Shown here: positions 35,362-44,223 of the stretch, one piece after another
How positions within the stretch are numbered: the first letter of the stretch is position 1
How the letters are laid out: each line of letters starts with the position of its first letter
Origin: an uncultured Eubacteriales bacterium
GTDB lineage: Bacteria; Bacillota; Clostridia; Christensenellales; Aristaeellaceae
Reading direction: 5' to 3'
NCBI GenBank assembly: GCA_902790175.1
Contig: CADAQZ010000012.1
Location: forward strand, 1-64,000
Length of the DNA stretch: 64,000 bases
The notes under the pieces: generated by a model
Databases searched by the model: none
Seen by the model: only the letters and a program-made list of their open reading frames with translations
What the model was told of the DNA's origin: nothing
Position numbers and translations under genes: made by a program

Positions 35362-36933
35362 ATGATCGATAACATCGCGGTCGGAAAGACCATCGCAAAG
35401 CTTCGGCAGAACAAGAACATGACCCAGCAGCAGCTGGCGGCGGCGCTGAGCGTATCGCATCAGGCCGTTTCCAAGTGGGAGACGGGCGCGGCGCTGCCGG
35501 ACGTGCAGACCCTGATGGCGCTGACGCGCCTGTTCGGCATCACGATGGAGCAGCTGCTGGACGGCGAGGTGCCCGAGGACCGGGTGGAGCCGCCGAAGCC
35601 GGCCTCTCCGTTTGACGAGCCGATCCAGAATATCGGAAACTTCGTCAACAACCTTGTAAACGGCATCTTCAAGTCCCAGCCCAAGGACGCCGAGGCGCCC
35701 GAGATCGACGCCGAAGGCGAGGATGCGCCCGCCGAGGCCGCCGAAGCCGCCGAGGGCGCGGAATCCGCGCAGGGCGAGGGCGAGGAAGCGCCCGCCAACG
35801 ACTTCGACGTGCAGCGGCTGTTGCAGATGGCGCCCTTCATGACCAAGCCCGCCGTGGACGAGCTGCTTTTGGAGAACCGCGACAAGCTGACGGCGGGGGA
35901 CATCGCGCGCTTCGCGCCGTTTGCCAGCCAGGAGTGCCTGGAGAAGCTGATCCAGAACAGCGAGCAGGAGATCAACTGGGACGTGCTGCGCAAGGTCGCG
36001 CCGTTCCTCAAGCGCGAAATGGTGGACAAGCTGGCGAAGGCCGCGTCCAAGGGCGGGCAGTACGCCAAGAAGGCCGTGGAGAGTACCGGCATCAACACCG
36101 AGGACTTCGGCAAGACCGTGCAGGACGTGGGCCAGAAGATCGGCGCTGGCTTGGAGTCCGCCTTCCGCAAGGCGGCCAAGCTGGGCGGCGACGTGGTCGG
36201 CGGCGTGTCCAGCACGATCAACGGCCTTGTGGACGGCGCGCGCGAGCGCCAGGCCCGGGCCGACGCGCTGCGTCGCGCGGCCTGCGAGCGCGCGCTGGCG
36301 GATGAGAAGTGGGACTGGCTCGCAGAGCACATCCCCGAGATCCGCGACGAGGAGCTTCTGCGCGAGATCGCCCAGAAGGCCAACGGCCTGGGCCTGCACG
36401 ACTGGGTGCTGGAAAACCTGAACGGCTACGCCGACACCCGCACCATCGACGCCGCCATCGAGGCGGGCAACTGGGGCTGGCTGGGCGACCACGTCTGGCA
36501 GTTCGAGGACGAATTGCAGGAGAAGATCGCGCTGGCCGCCGCCAAGCAGGAGAACTGGCAGTGGCTGTCCACCTACGCCGAGCAGATCTCGCTGGAGAAC
36601 TGCGCCGACGAGATCGCCATCGCCGCCTACAAGGCCGAGGCGCGCGTGCTGGCGCTGCAAATGGCCGAGCACTGCATGAACGATTCTCAGCGCGAGGCCC
36701 TGGCGAACGAGGCCGTCGCCGCCGGCGACTACGACTACCTGCAGCAGCTGTCCGAGCTGCTCACCCCCGAGTACATTGGCCGCGTGCTGCTGGCCGACGC
36801 CCAGAACAAGCAGTGGGACCGCGTGGCCCGCTTCGTCGGCCTCGCCGACCCCGACAGCGTCGGGCAGATGATGGAGCTGGCCATCGCCGAGGGCAACTTC
36901 GACGCCATCGATATGCTGGACGAACACCTGTGA
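35362..36933 (+). CDS. XRE-family HTH protein with long helical-repeat C-terminus
   Basis: A 523-residue protein. Residues 1-65 are an XRE DNA-binding domain (KTIAKLRQNKNMTQQQLAAAL, recognition helix HQAVSKWETG, then PDVQTLMALTRLFGITMEQLL). An acidic Ala/Glu linker (about 105-150) follows. Three units with (M/F/V)APF are at about 155-240. A Gly/Ala-rich amphipathic stretch follows (about 250-300). The rest consists of about five units with a W-x-W-L core (KWDWLAEH, NWGWLGDH, NWQWLSTY and weaker copies DYDYLQQL, QWDRVARF). Probably a regulator with a protein-binding solenoid; no known family beyond the HTH. The start at 35362 follows GGAGG. Confidence 0.82.
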   Translation: MIDNIAVGKTIAKLRQNKNMTQQQLAAALSVSHQAVSKWETGAALPDVQTLMALTRLFGITMEQLLDGEVPEDRVEPPKPASPFDEPIQNIGNFVNNLVNGIFKSQPKDAEAPEIDAEGEDAPAEAAEAAEGAESAQGEGEEAPANDFDVQRLLQMAPFMTKPAVDELLLENRDKLTAGDIARFAPFASQECLEKLIQNSEQEINWDVLRKVAPFLKREMVDKLAKAASKGGQYAKKAVESTGINTEDFGKTVQDVGQKIGAGLESAFRKAAKLGGDVVGGVSSTINGLVDGARERQARADALRRAACERALADEKWDWLAEHIPEIRDEELLREIAQKANGLGLHDWVLENLNGYADTRTIDAAIEAGNWGWLGDHVWQFEDELQEKIALAAAKQENWQWLSTYAEQISLENCADEIAIAAYKAEARVLALQMAEHCMNDSQREALANEAVAAGDYDYLQQLSELLTPEYIGRVLLADAQNKQWDRVARFVGLADPDSVGQMMELAIAEGNFDAIDMLDEHL

Positions 36934-37153
36934 TGGAGTGTGGAGTGAGGAGTTAGGAGTTTAGAGTGGAGAGTGGAGAGTGGGAATAGTATTGTTTCGA
37001 TGTTGAGATAATCGATATGTACAGATTCTTCAACTTCGCTGACGCTTCGCTCAGAATGACAGCCAACGCGACGCAATGTCATTCTTCTCGGAATGACAGT
37101 CAATGCGGTATATTGTCATTCTGAGCGGAGGCGCAGCCGGAGTCGAAGAATCT
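36934..37153 (+). repeat. GAGTGGAGA-type arm plus TCTGAGCGGAG-family repeat
   Basis: Tandem GAGTGTGGAGTGAGGAGTTAG-like units start two bases after the stop codon of the XRE gene (36936-36985). They are followed by AGATTCTTCAACTTCGCT, CGCTCAGAATGACA and inverted copies TGTCATTCTGAGCGGAG, AGTCGAAGAATCT (37023-37153). The gap 36934-37220 holds only this and the next promoter. Confidence 0.75.
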
Positions 37154-37158
37154 TTTTA

Positions 37159-37187
37159 TTGCGCGCTTCCCCCAATCATGCTATAAT
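37159..37187 (+). promoter_or_regulatory. Promoter of yybS-rplI-dnaB operon
   Basis: TTGCGC (37159-37164), 17 bases, TATAAT (37182-37187) with a TG extension. Confidence 0.75.
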
Positions 37188-37220
37188 ACATCCTGTATTA
37201 ATATATTCGGAGGCGGACAC

Positions 37221-38300
37221 TTGGAATCCAGACAGCTTGTTTCCGTGTCGAAGGGACGCCTGGCGGGGAATATCGTGCTGGCGCTGGTCATCGGCGCGCT
37301 GCTGCCGCTGGTGGCGGTGCTGCAGATCTCGCTGCTTCCGCCGGTATTGATGCTGGGCGGCATATTCGCCGTGCGCATGCAGGCGCGCGCGGGCTGGCTG
37401 CCCGCGGCGGTACTGTTCGGCGCGGCGCTGGCCTCGACGATGTGGTTCCTGGGCGAGGTCATGGCGCTGATGCTGCTGGCGGCGGCGATACTGCCCGCCG
37501 TCTGGGTGATGCGCGGCATGGCCCGCAAGCGCCCGTTCTTCGAGCAGATGAAGTGGGGCGTCGTCGCCTATGCGCTGGGGCTGGTGGTAGCCATGGTGAC
37601 CGCGTACCTCAGCTTCGGCGGCCGCATGATCGCCCGCTTCACGGACGTGCTGCGCGCGGAGTTCGTGCGCATGCCGGACGCGGCGCTACAACCGTTCGTG
37701 GAGGCGATCAACTCGGCGCTCTCGCTGGGCGGCGCGACGGGCCAGCGCTACACCGTGGCGCTCTATCGCGAGCAGCTGGACGGCGTGCTGGACCTGATGC
37801 AGCAGACCTACGCCCAGGCGCTGCCGGGGGCGCTCTTGACGGGCGCGCTGCTCTCGGGCGTGATCAGCGTGTTCTGGGGCAACTGGACCATGGCGCGCCA
37901 GGGCCGGGCCACCAACGAGAGCTTCGTGGGCATGACGGGCTGGTTCCTGCCCGCCCAGCTGACCTGGGGGCTGCTGGGGCTGTGGGTCGCGGGGCTGGTG
38001 CTGGCCATGGGCGGCTACTCGGCGGGGCCCACCGCGTATGACGCCACGCGATCGCTGGCCTGCGCGGGCTTCTTCATCCAGGCGATGGCCGCGCTGGATC
38101 GGCGGATGCTGCGCTCCGGGCGCGAGCTGGGCCGGCGGAAGCTGCTGATCGGGCTGTTGTGCGCGGCGGGGCTGCTGCTGCCGGACGCGGCCGTGCTGCT
38201 GGCCGTGATGGGCGTGGCGTCGGCGCTGTTCGGCTCCCACGGGGCGCTGAAGCGGCCCGCGAACCCGGATCAATCGGATCGGGACGATCCGCAGGAATAG
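37221..38300 (+). CDS. YybS-like (DUF2232) membrane protein
   Basis: A 359-residue polytopic protein with about eight membrane helices. It starts with TTG, seven bases after GGAGG. The match to the YybS/DUF2232 family is by topology, length and the position immediately before rplI and dnaB, where yybS stands in Firmicutes. Function unknown; relatives have been considered as substrate-binding membrane subunits. The gdpP (yybT) gene that usually lies between yybS and rplI is absent here. Confidence 0.75.
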   Translation: MESRQLVSVSKGRLAGNIVLALVIGALLPLVAVLQISLLPPVLMLGGIFAVRMQARAGWLPAAVLFGAALASTMWFLGEVMALMLLAAAILPAVWVMRGMARKRPFFEQMKWGVVAYALGLVVAMVTAYLSFGGRMIARFTDVLRAEFVRMPDAALQPFVEAINSALSLGGATGQRYTVALYREQLDGVLDLMQQTYAQALPGALLTGALLSGVISVFWGNWTMARQGRATNESFVGMTGWFLPAQLTWGLLGLWVAGLVLAMGGYSAGPTAYDATRSLACAGFFIQAMAALDRRMLRSGRELGRRKLLIGLLCAAGLLLPDAAVLLAVMGVASALFGSHGALKRPANPDQSDRDDPQE

Positions 38301-38312
38301 GAGGCAATCGAG

Positions 38313-38762
38313 ATGAAGGTTATCCTGCTACAGGACATCAAGGGAAGCGGCAAGAAGGGACAGATCGTGGAGGTTTCCGACGGCTACGGCCGCAACTACC
38401 TGCTGCCCCGGAAGCTGGCGAAGGAGGCGACCGCCGAGGCGGTGAACGCGCTGGAGAAGTCCCGCGGGGCGGACCGGCACCGCGAGGAGGTGCGCAAGCA
38501 GCAGGCCGAGGAGCGCTCCCGCGAACTGAAGGGCAAGGTGATCCAGCTGGAGGTGAAGGGCGGCGAGAACGGCAAGCTGTACGGCTCCGTGACCAACGAC
38601 CAGATCGCCACCGCCCTGAAGGAGCAGCACGGCATCGACATCGACAAGCGCAAGCTGGAGCAGGAGGAGCCCATCAAGAAGGAGGGCCAGGCCTTCGTCA
38701 CCCTCAAGCTCTATCCCGGCATCTCGACGCGGATGATCGTGAACGTAAGGATTAAGAGATAA
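38313..38762 (+). CDS. rplI: 50S ribosomal protein L9
   Basis: A 149-residue ribosomal protein bL9. N-terminal rRNA-binding domain MKVILLQDIKGSGKKGQIVEVSDGYGRNYL (given here as the recognised opening), long connecting helix (about 40-75), C-terminal domain ending STRMIVNVRIKR. It binds 23S rRNA near the L1 stalk. GGAGG overlaps the upstream stop. Its own stop runs directly into a GAGTTGAGAGTTTAG repeat. Confidence 0.97.
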   Translation: MKVILLQDIKGSGKKGQIVEVSDGYGRNYLLPRKLAKEATAEAVNALEKSRGADRHREEVRKQQAEERSRELKGKVIQLEVKGGENGKLYGSVTNDQIATALKEQHGIDIDKRKLEQEEPIKKEGQAFVTLKLYPGISTRMIVNVRIKR

Positions 38763-38763
38763 G

Positions 38764-38841
38764 AGTTGAGAGTTTAGAGTTTAGATAGAGTTAGTGGAAG
38801 CACTATTTCACTGAACTCTGAACTCTAAACGCTAAACTCTC
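38764..38841 (+). repeat. Inverted GAGTTTAGAG repeat between rplI and dnaB
   Basis: Left arm GAGTTGAGAGTTTAGAGTTT and right arm AACTCTAAACGCTAAACTCTC with a ~35-base core containing GTGGAAGCACTATTTCAC. The arm starts at the rplI stop codon. Confidence 0.8.
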
Positions 38842-38862
38842 GCGTTTTACCAAGGAGTACAT

Positions 38863-40227
38863 ATGGAGACTTACAACTCTGCCCCCGACATCGCCCGCAC
38901 GCCGCCGAGCCATCCGGCATCGGAGCGCAGCGTGCTGGGCGCGATGCTCAGGTCCCGCCAGGCGGCGCAGGTCGCCGCGGAGAGCTTGCGCCCGGACGAC
39001 TTCTACGACCCCGCCAATCGGGAGATATTCGCCGCCATGCTCAGCCTGTCGGACGAATCGCGCCCGATCGACCTGGTGACCCTCGACGAGGAATTGACCC
39101 GCCGGGGCCGTTTGGATGCCGTGGGCGGGGCCTCGTACCTGATCGATCTGCGCCAGAGCGTGCCCTCCGCTGCGAACGTGCAGGCCTACATCCGCATCGT
39201 GGACGAGAAGGCCACGCTGCGCCGCCTGATCGCCGCCGCGGAGCAGATCATGCGCGACAGCTACGCCGGCGATCGGGAGAACGTCGAGATCCTGGAGAGC
39301 GCCGAGAAGGCGATCTACGACATCACGATGCGCAAGGGCGGCGAACAGCTGCAGCCCATCCAGCCGGTGCTGATCAGCACGTTCGAGAAGATCGAGCAGC
39401 TGGTGAAGAACCACGGCCGCATCGAGGGCGTGCCCACCGGCTATCGCGAGCTGGACGACCTGCTCACGGGCCTGCACCCGGGCGAGCTGGTGCTGGTGGC
39501 GGGGCGTCCCGCCATGGGCAAGACCTCCATCGGCATGAACTTCGTCGAAAACGCCGCCATCCGCGCCGGGAAGAAGGCCGCCGTGTTCTCGCTGGAGATG
39601 CCGGCGGAGCAGCTGGCCATGCGCATGATGTGCACCGAGGCCCGCGTGGACATGCAGAAGGTGCGCCGCGGGGCCATCGACGACGAGGAGTGGGGGAAGC
39701 TGGCGGACGCGCTGGTGAGCATCGGCCCGGCCCAGATCTACATCGACTGTACCCCGGGCATCACGGTGCCTGAGATGCGCTCGAAGGCCCGCCGCCTGCA
39801 ACTGGAAAAGGGTCTGGATCTGATCCTGGTGGACTACCTGTCGCTGATGTCGGCCACCGGCCGCTTCGGCAGCCGCCAGGAGGAGGTCTCGCAGATCTCG
39901 CGCACGTTGAAGAGCCTGGCGCTGGAACTGGGCGTGCCCGTGATCGCGCTGCAACAGCTCTCGCGCGCGCCCGCGGGCCGCTCCAACCACCGGCCGCTGC
40001 TCTCGGACATTCGCGAATCCGGCGCCATCGAGCAGGACGCGGACGTGGTGATGTTCATCCATCGCGAGGATTACTACGACCCCGAGACGCCCGACAAGAA
40101 CGTCGCCGAGCTGATCATCGCCAAGCAGCGCAACGGCGCCCTCGGCACCGTGAAGCTGGGCTGGAAGGGCGAGTACACCTGGTTTATGGACTTGTCTGCT
40201 AGGGCAAAAGAAGCAGTTTTTGATTGA
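38863..40227 (+). CDS. dnaB: Replicative DNA helicase DnaB
   Basis: A 454-residue hexameric 5'-3' helicase of the replication fork. N-terminal primase-interacting domain (about 20-130, SERSVLGAMLRS, FYDPANREIF) and RecA-like C-terminal domain with Walker A GRPAMGKTS (about 210-218), SLEMPAEQLAMR, the Walker B DLILVDYLSLM and arginine-finger region ALQQLSRAPAGR. The 3' end overlaps a NUDIX gene by 29 bases on the opposite strand. In Bacillus nomenclature this is DnaC. Confidence 0.96.
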   Translation: METYNSAPDIARTPPSHPASERSVLGAMLRSRQAAQVAAESLRPDDFYDPANREIFAAMLSLSDESRPIDLVTLDEELTRRGRLDAVGGASYLIDLRQSVPSAANVQAYIRIVDEKATLRRLIAAAEQIMRDSYAGDRENVEILESAEKAIYDITMRKGGEQLQPIQPVLISTFEKIEQLVKNHGRIEGVPTGYRELDDLLTGLHPGELVLVAGRPAMGKTSIGMNFVENAAIRAGKKAAVFSLEMPAEQLAMRMMCTEARVDMQKVRRGAIDDEEWGKLADALVSIGPAQIYIDCTPGITVPEMRSKARRLQLEKGLDLILVDYLSLMSATGRFGSRQEEVSQISRTLKSLALELGVPVIALQQLSRAPAGRSNHRPLLSDIRESGAIEQDADVVMFIHREDYYDPETPDKNVAELIIAKQRNGALGTVKLGWKGEYTWFMDLSARAKEAVFD

Positions 40228-40762
40228 GCTTGCGATAGACCTCCGCCATGAACGGCTCCTCCTTGTTGTCGGCAGCCTCCTGTAGCGGCAGCCAGGCCAC
40301 GGCGCTGTTCTCGTCGGGCTTGGGGCGCAGCGGCTGGGCGTCGTCGGTCTCGAGCAGGTAGGTGACGTTCAGGTGCAGGTGGGCGGACACGAACTGTCCG
40401 CGCTTGAAGTGACTGTTCACGGGGAGGACCTCGACCGAGTAGATCTCGCCCGTCACGGGCGCGACGGCCTCCAGGCCGGTCTCCTCGCGGGCCTCGCGCA
40501 GCGCCACGGCCAGCAGGTCGCTCTCGCCGTCGGCGTGGCCGCCGGTCCACGACCAGGTCCTGTAGATGTTGTGCCACGCCATCAGCGCCCTGTCGCGCGC
40601 CGGGTTCACGATCCACGAGGATGCCGTGAAGTGGGCAAAGGGGTTGTCCCGCGTCAGCGGCGTCTGGAGCGTGTCGAGCGCCAGCAAGAGCAGCTCCCGG
40701 TCCCGCGCCTCCCGCGCGTCCGTCGGCGCGTAGGCCATGATCTTATCCCGCAATGCCTGCAT
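40199..40762 (-). CDS. NUDIX hydrolase
   Basis: A 187-residue enzyme of the NUDIX superfamily, which cleaves nucleoside diphosphates linked to another group. The NUDIX box is GGHADGESDLLAVALREARE followed by ETGLEA (about 75-100). The substrate is not evident. ATG at 40762 is favoured, with GAGGGATG just upstream; another ATG at 40768 lies inside that site. Convergent overlap with dnaB by 29 bases. Confidence 0.87.
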   Translation of the reverse strand: MQALRDKIMAYAPTDAREARDRELLLLALDTLQTPLTRDNPFAHFTASSWIVNPARDRALMAWHNIYRTWSWTGGHADGESDLLAVALREAREETGLEAVAPVTGEIYSVEVLPVNSHFKRGQFVSAHLHLNVTYLLETDDAQPLRPKPDENSAVAWLPLQEAADNKEEPFMAEVYRKLNQKLLLLP

Positions 40763-40845
40763 GGGCATCCCTCGCTTTCACGTTCTATGATACCAGTATA
40801 GCGTTTCGCGCGCTGCTTTTCAACCATCAACAACGGAGGTTTTCC

Positions 40846-41244
40846 ATGAAGCGCGTCATCACCTACGGCACCTTTGACCTTTTGCACTACGGCCACATCA
40901 ACCTGCTGCGCCGCGCCCGGGCGCTGGGCGACTACCTGATCGTGGCCCTCTCCACGGACGAGTTCAACCGCGTGGAGAAGAACAAGATGTGCTATTTCAG
41001 CTACGAGGAGCGCAAGCTCCTGCTGGAGTCGATCCGCTACGTGGACCTGGTGATCCCCGAGGAGAACTGGGACCAGAAGCGCTCCGACGTGCACCTGTAC
41101 CACGTGGACACCTTCGTGATGGGCGACGACTGGGAGGGGAAGTTTGACTTCCTGAAGGAAGAGGGCTGCGAGGTGGTCTACCTGCCGCGCACGCCCGAGA
41201 TCTCGAGCACGCAGATCAAGAATGATTTGGGGAATAGGGAGTAG
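40846..41244 (+). CDS. tagD: Glycerol-3-phosphate cytidylyltransferase-type nucleotidyltransferase
   Basis: A 132-residue cytidylyltransferase. GTFDLLHYGHINLLRRA holds the HxGH catalytic motif, and RTPEISSTQIK is the second CTP-binding motif (RTxGISTT-like). It would make CDP-glycerol for teichoic acids or another CDP-alcohol. No other teichoic acid genes are beside it, so the CDP-product's use is open. The start at 40846 follows CGGAGG. The last codons (GNRE, then stop) are part of a GGGAGTAGGGAATAG tandem repeat. Confidence 0.9.
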   Translation: MKRVITYGTFDLLHYGHINLLRRARALGDYLIVALSTDEFNRVEKNKMCYFSYEERKLLLESIRYVDLVIPEENWDQKRSDVHLYHVDTFVMGDDWEGKFDFLKEEGCEVVYLPRTPEISSTQIKNDLGNRE

Positions 41245-41263
41245 GGAGTAGGGAATAGGAATC

Positions 41264-41290
41264 AACGGGGGCGGCAAAGCCGCCCCCGTT
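41264..41290. terminator. Bidirectional terminator between tagD and GNAT gene
   Basis: Perfect 12-bp stem AACGGGGGCGGC/GCCGCCCCCGTT with AAA loop, between convergent genes; only a loose T run (TTCTGTTTT) follows on the plus strand. Confidence 0.75.
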
Positions 41291-41299
41291 GGTTCTGTT

Positions 41300-41848
41300 T
41301 TACAGCCTTTTCACCATGCACACCAAATCCCGGTAACTGCCGTCCTTCAGGCGGATGGCGTCGGGACGCTTGGCGACCTTGACGAAGCCCATCTTCTCAT
41401 ACAGCGCGCGGCCCCGCGCGTTGCCGTCGATGTACTCCAGCTCCACCTGCTCCACGCCGCGCGCGCGGGCGGCGTCGAGCATCGCCTCGAACATGGCCGT
41501 GCCGATACCCTGTCCCCAGAATTTCCGGTACAGCGCGATGGCGACGTCGGCCCGGTGGCGGCATTTGATCTGCGGGAAGAACTGCAGGTTGCAGTTGCCC
41601 GCCAATTCGCCTCCCACGAAGCAGCAGAGCATCAGGCTGTTCGGGTTGTCCTTGAAGGCTTGCAGCAGCTCGCGCTCCTTCTCCAGCGTGTAGCGGTCGC
41701 ACTCCTCCGGGTAGCGCAGTACGAACTCCGTCTCCGCGGCGGTGTCCTTGAGGTATTGTATCATCTGCGGCGCGTCGTCCGGCTCCGCCACGCGCAGCAC
41801 GGCCTCGCGCCCGTCCCTGAGGGTGAAGCGCCTGGGATCGAACAACAT
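41300..41848 (-). CDS. GNAT family N-acetyltransferase
   Basis: A 182-residue GCN5-related acyltransferase. The acetyl-CoA loop appears as KFWGQGIGTAMFEAM (Q/RxxGxG/A motif, about 110-124), followed by VEQVELEYIDGNARGRALYEKMGF typical of RimJ/RimL-like members. The acceptor is unknown. It starts 29 bases after the stop of the upstream HTH-cupin-ligase gene and may be co-transcribed with it. Confidence 0.88.
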   Translation of the reverse strand: MLFDPRRFTLRDGREAVLRVAEPDDAPQMIQYLKDTAAETEFVLRYPEECDRYTLEKERELLQAFKDNPNSLMLCCFVGGELAGNCNLQFFPQIKCRHRADVAIALYRKFWGQGIGTAMFEAMLDAARARGVEQVELEYIDGNARGRALYEKMGFVKVAKRPDAIRLKDGSYRDLVCMVKRL

Positions 41849-41877
41849 GGCGATCGCCTCCGATTCGTTTTCAAAGA

Positions 41878-44148
41878 TCAGAGCTTGTTCCTCTGGATCT
41901 TCCCGCTGATGGTCTTAGGCAGCTCGTCGCGGAAGACGACGATGCGGGGGTACTTGTAGGGCGCGGTGCGCTTCTTGACGTAGTTCTGGATGTCCTTCTT
42001 GAGCTCCTCGGTGGCCTCGATGCCCTTGGTGAGCACGATGCTGGCCTTGACCACCTGGCCGCGGATCTCGTCCGGGGCGGCGGAGACGCCGCACTCCAGC
42101 ACGTAGGGCAGCTCCATGATGACACTCTCGATCTCAAACGGCCCGATGCGGTAGCCGGACGACTTGATCACATCGTCGGTGCGGCTGACGTACCAGAAGT
42201 AGCCGTCCTCGTCGCGCCACGCCATGTCGCGCGTGTGGTAGAGGCCGTCGTGCCAGACGGCGTTCGTGGCCTCCTCGTTGCCGTAGTAGCCCGCGAACAG
42301 GCCGCAGGGGATGCCCTTGTCCGTGCGGATGACGATCTCGCCCGGCTCGCCGACCTTCACGGGGTTGCCGTCCGGGTCCACCAGGTCCACGTCGAACAGC
42401 GGGCTGGGCTTGCCCATGGAGCCCACCTTCGGCTTCGTGCCGGCGAAGTTGCCCAGCACCAGCGTGGTTTCGGTCTGGCCGAACGCCTCCATGATGGACA
42501 GGCCCGTGGTCTTCTTGAACAGGTTGAACACCTCGGGGTTCAGCGCTTCGCCCGCGGTGCAGGCGCAGTGGATGCTGGACAGGTCGTACTTGGAGATGTC
42601 CTCGCGGATCAGGAAGCGGTACATCGTCGGCGGTGCGCAGAACGTGGTGATGTTGTACTTCTTGAACATCGGCAGGATGTCGTGCGCGTTGAAGCGGTCG
42701 AAGTCGTACACGAACACGGCGCACTCGTTCATCCATTGCCCGTACAGCTTGCCCCACAGCGCCTTGCCCCAGCCGGTGTCGGAGATCGTGAAGTGCAGGC
42801 CGTCCGGCTCCACGTTGTGCCAGTAGTGGGCGGTGATGAAGTGGCCCAGCGGGTAGCAGTGGGTGTGCATGGCCAGCTTCGGATAGCCGGTGGTGCCGGA
42901 GGAGAAGAACATCACCATCGGGTCGTCGCCGCAGGGCGCGTCCTCGGTGCGGGGGAACGCGGAGCGGTAGCTCAGGTATTCCTCGTCGAAGTCGTGCCAG
43001 CCCTCGCGCTGCCCGCCGCAGAGCACGCGGGTCTTGACGTAGGGACAGGTCTCGATGGCCTCCTCCACGTGCGAGGCGGCGTCGCCGTCGGCCGTGACGC
43101 AGATGGCGCTGACGCCCGCGGTCTCGAAGCGGTACTCGTAATCCTTCTTCAGAAGCTGGTCCGTGGCGGGGATGGCGACGGCGCCCAGCTTGTGCAGCGC
43201 CATCATTACGACCCAGAACTGCCAGTTGCGCCGCAGCACCAGCATCACGCGGTCGCCCCGCTTGACTCCCAGGGCCTTGAAGTAGTTGGCGGCGCGGTTC
43301 GACTTGCGGCTGATGTCCTCGAAGGTGAAGCGCTGCTCGTTGTTGTTGCGGTCCACGTACAGGAGCGCCAGCTTGTCCGGCTTGCGCTCGGCCAGGCCGT
43401 CCACGATGTCGAACGCGAAGTTGAACTTGTCGCGGGTGGGGAACGCGATGTGCTGCAGGTGGCCCTCGCCGTCCTCGTCCAGGTCCACGAACTTGTCGTA
43501 GATCATGTGCTGCTTGGCGGGGCGCACGGCCATCACGGTCTGCGTCACCTGCTCCTGCTCCACCTTCTCGCCGGGCAGCACCACGGCCACGAACGTGCAG
43601 TCGCGGCCGCCGGTGGCGATCATGCCGTGGGGTGTGGAGGAGTTGTAGTAGATGCTGTCGCCCTCCTTGAGGTGCTCCACGTGGTCGCCCACGCGCACGA
43701 GCAGCTCGCCCGAGAGGATCAGGTCAAACTCCTGGCCGGAGTGCGTGGTGGTGTGGATGGGCTTGTCCTGCAGCTCCTCCGAGTAGCTGTAGGTGACCCA
43801 GAAGGGCTCGGCGATCTTGCCGGAGAACATCGGCGCGAGGTTGGAGATCTCGATGCCCTCCTCGCGGGCGGTGATGCTGGCCTCGCCCTTGCGCGTGACG
43901 TTGTAGGAGCGCAGGTTGGCGCTGCGGCCCTCCATCAGGTCGGTGATATCCACGCCGAAGATGCGCGCGCAGTTGTGGATGAACGTGAAGGGCAGGTCGG
44001 CCTTGCCGGCCTCGTAGTCGATGTAGGTCTCCACATCCAGGCCGGTCTGGTCCGCCATATAGACGACGCTGTAGCCCGCGATCTCGCGCAGGGCGCGGAT
44101 ACGGGTGCCCACCTCGTAGAGCATACCGGTCATTTCCGTTGTGTTCAT
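41878..44148 (-). CDS. HTH-cupin-acyl-CoA synthetase fusion protein
   Basis: A 756-residue three-part protein. Residues 12-72 are an XRE-type helix-turn-helix (VGTRIRALREIAGYSVVYMA, then a recognition helix). Residues about 110-190 are a cupin (TTHSGQEFDLILSGELLVRV, TPHGM). Residues about 215-756 are a full acyl-CoA synthetase (FFSSGTTGYPKLAMHTH, AFGQTETT, HTRDMAWRDEDGY, DDVIKSSGYRIGP, KTISGKIQRNKL). So a regulator/ligand module is joined to an enzyme that activates an acid with CoA. The start is ATG at 44148 behind AAGGAGGA; an open frame upstream belongs to the T-box leader. Expression is governed by that T-box. The acid substrate is unknown; short branched or aromatic acids fit the neighbourhood. 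Confidence 0.88.
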   Translation of the reverse strand: MNTTEMTGMLYEVGTRIRALREIAGYSVVYMADQTGLDVETYIDYEAGKADLPFTFIHNCARIFGVDITDLMEGRSANLRSYNVTRKGEASITAREEGIEISNLAPMFSGKIAEPFWVTYSYSEELQDKPIHTTTHSGQEFDLILSGELLVRVGDHVEHLKEGDSIYYNSSTPHGMIATGGRDCTFVAVVLPGEKVEQEQVTQTVMAVRPAKQHMIYDKFVDLDEDGEGHLQHIAFPTRDKFNFAFDIVDGLAERKPDKLALLYVDRNNNEQRFTFEDISRKSNRAANYFKALGVKRGDRVMLVLRRNWQFWVVMMALHKLGAVAIPATDQLLKKDYEYRFETAGVSAICVTADGDAASHVEEAIETCPYVKTRVLCGGQREGWHDFDEEYLSYRSAFPRTEDAPCGDDPMVMFFSSGTTGYPKLAMHTHCYPLGHFITAHYWHNVEPDGLHFTISDTGWGKALWGKLYGQWMNECAVFVYDFDRFNAHDILPMFKKYNITTFCAPPTMYRFLIREDISKYDLSSIHCACTAGEALNPEVFNLFKKTTGLSIMEAFGQTETTLVLGNFAGTKPKVGSMGKPSPLFDVDLVDPDGNPVKVGEPGEIVIRTDKGIPCGLFAGYYGNEEATNAVWHDGLYHTRDMAWRDEDGYFWYVSRTDDVIKSSGYRIGPFEIESVIMELPYVLECGVSAAPDEIRGQVVKASIVLTKGIEATEELKKDIQNYVKKRTAPYKYPRIVVFRDELPKTISGKIQRNKL

Positions 44149-44223
44149 GGGAATGTCCTCCTTCGCTTCGGTCGTACCGGGGTCAATCGAATATCCGACA
44201 AAGTCCTGTGGGAGGTGGTCCAT

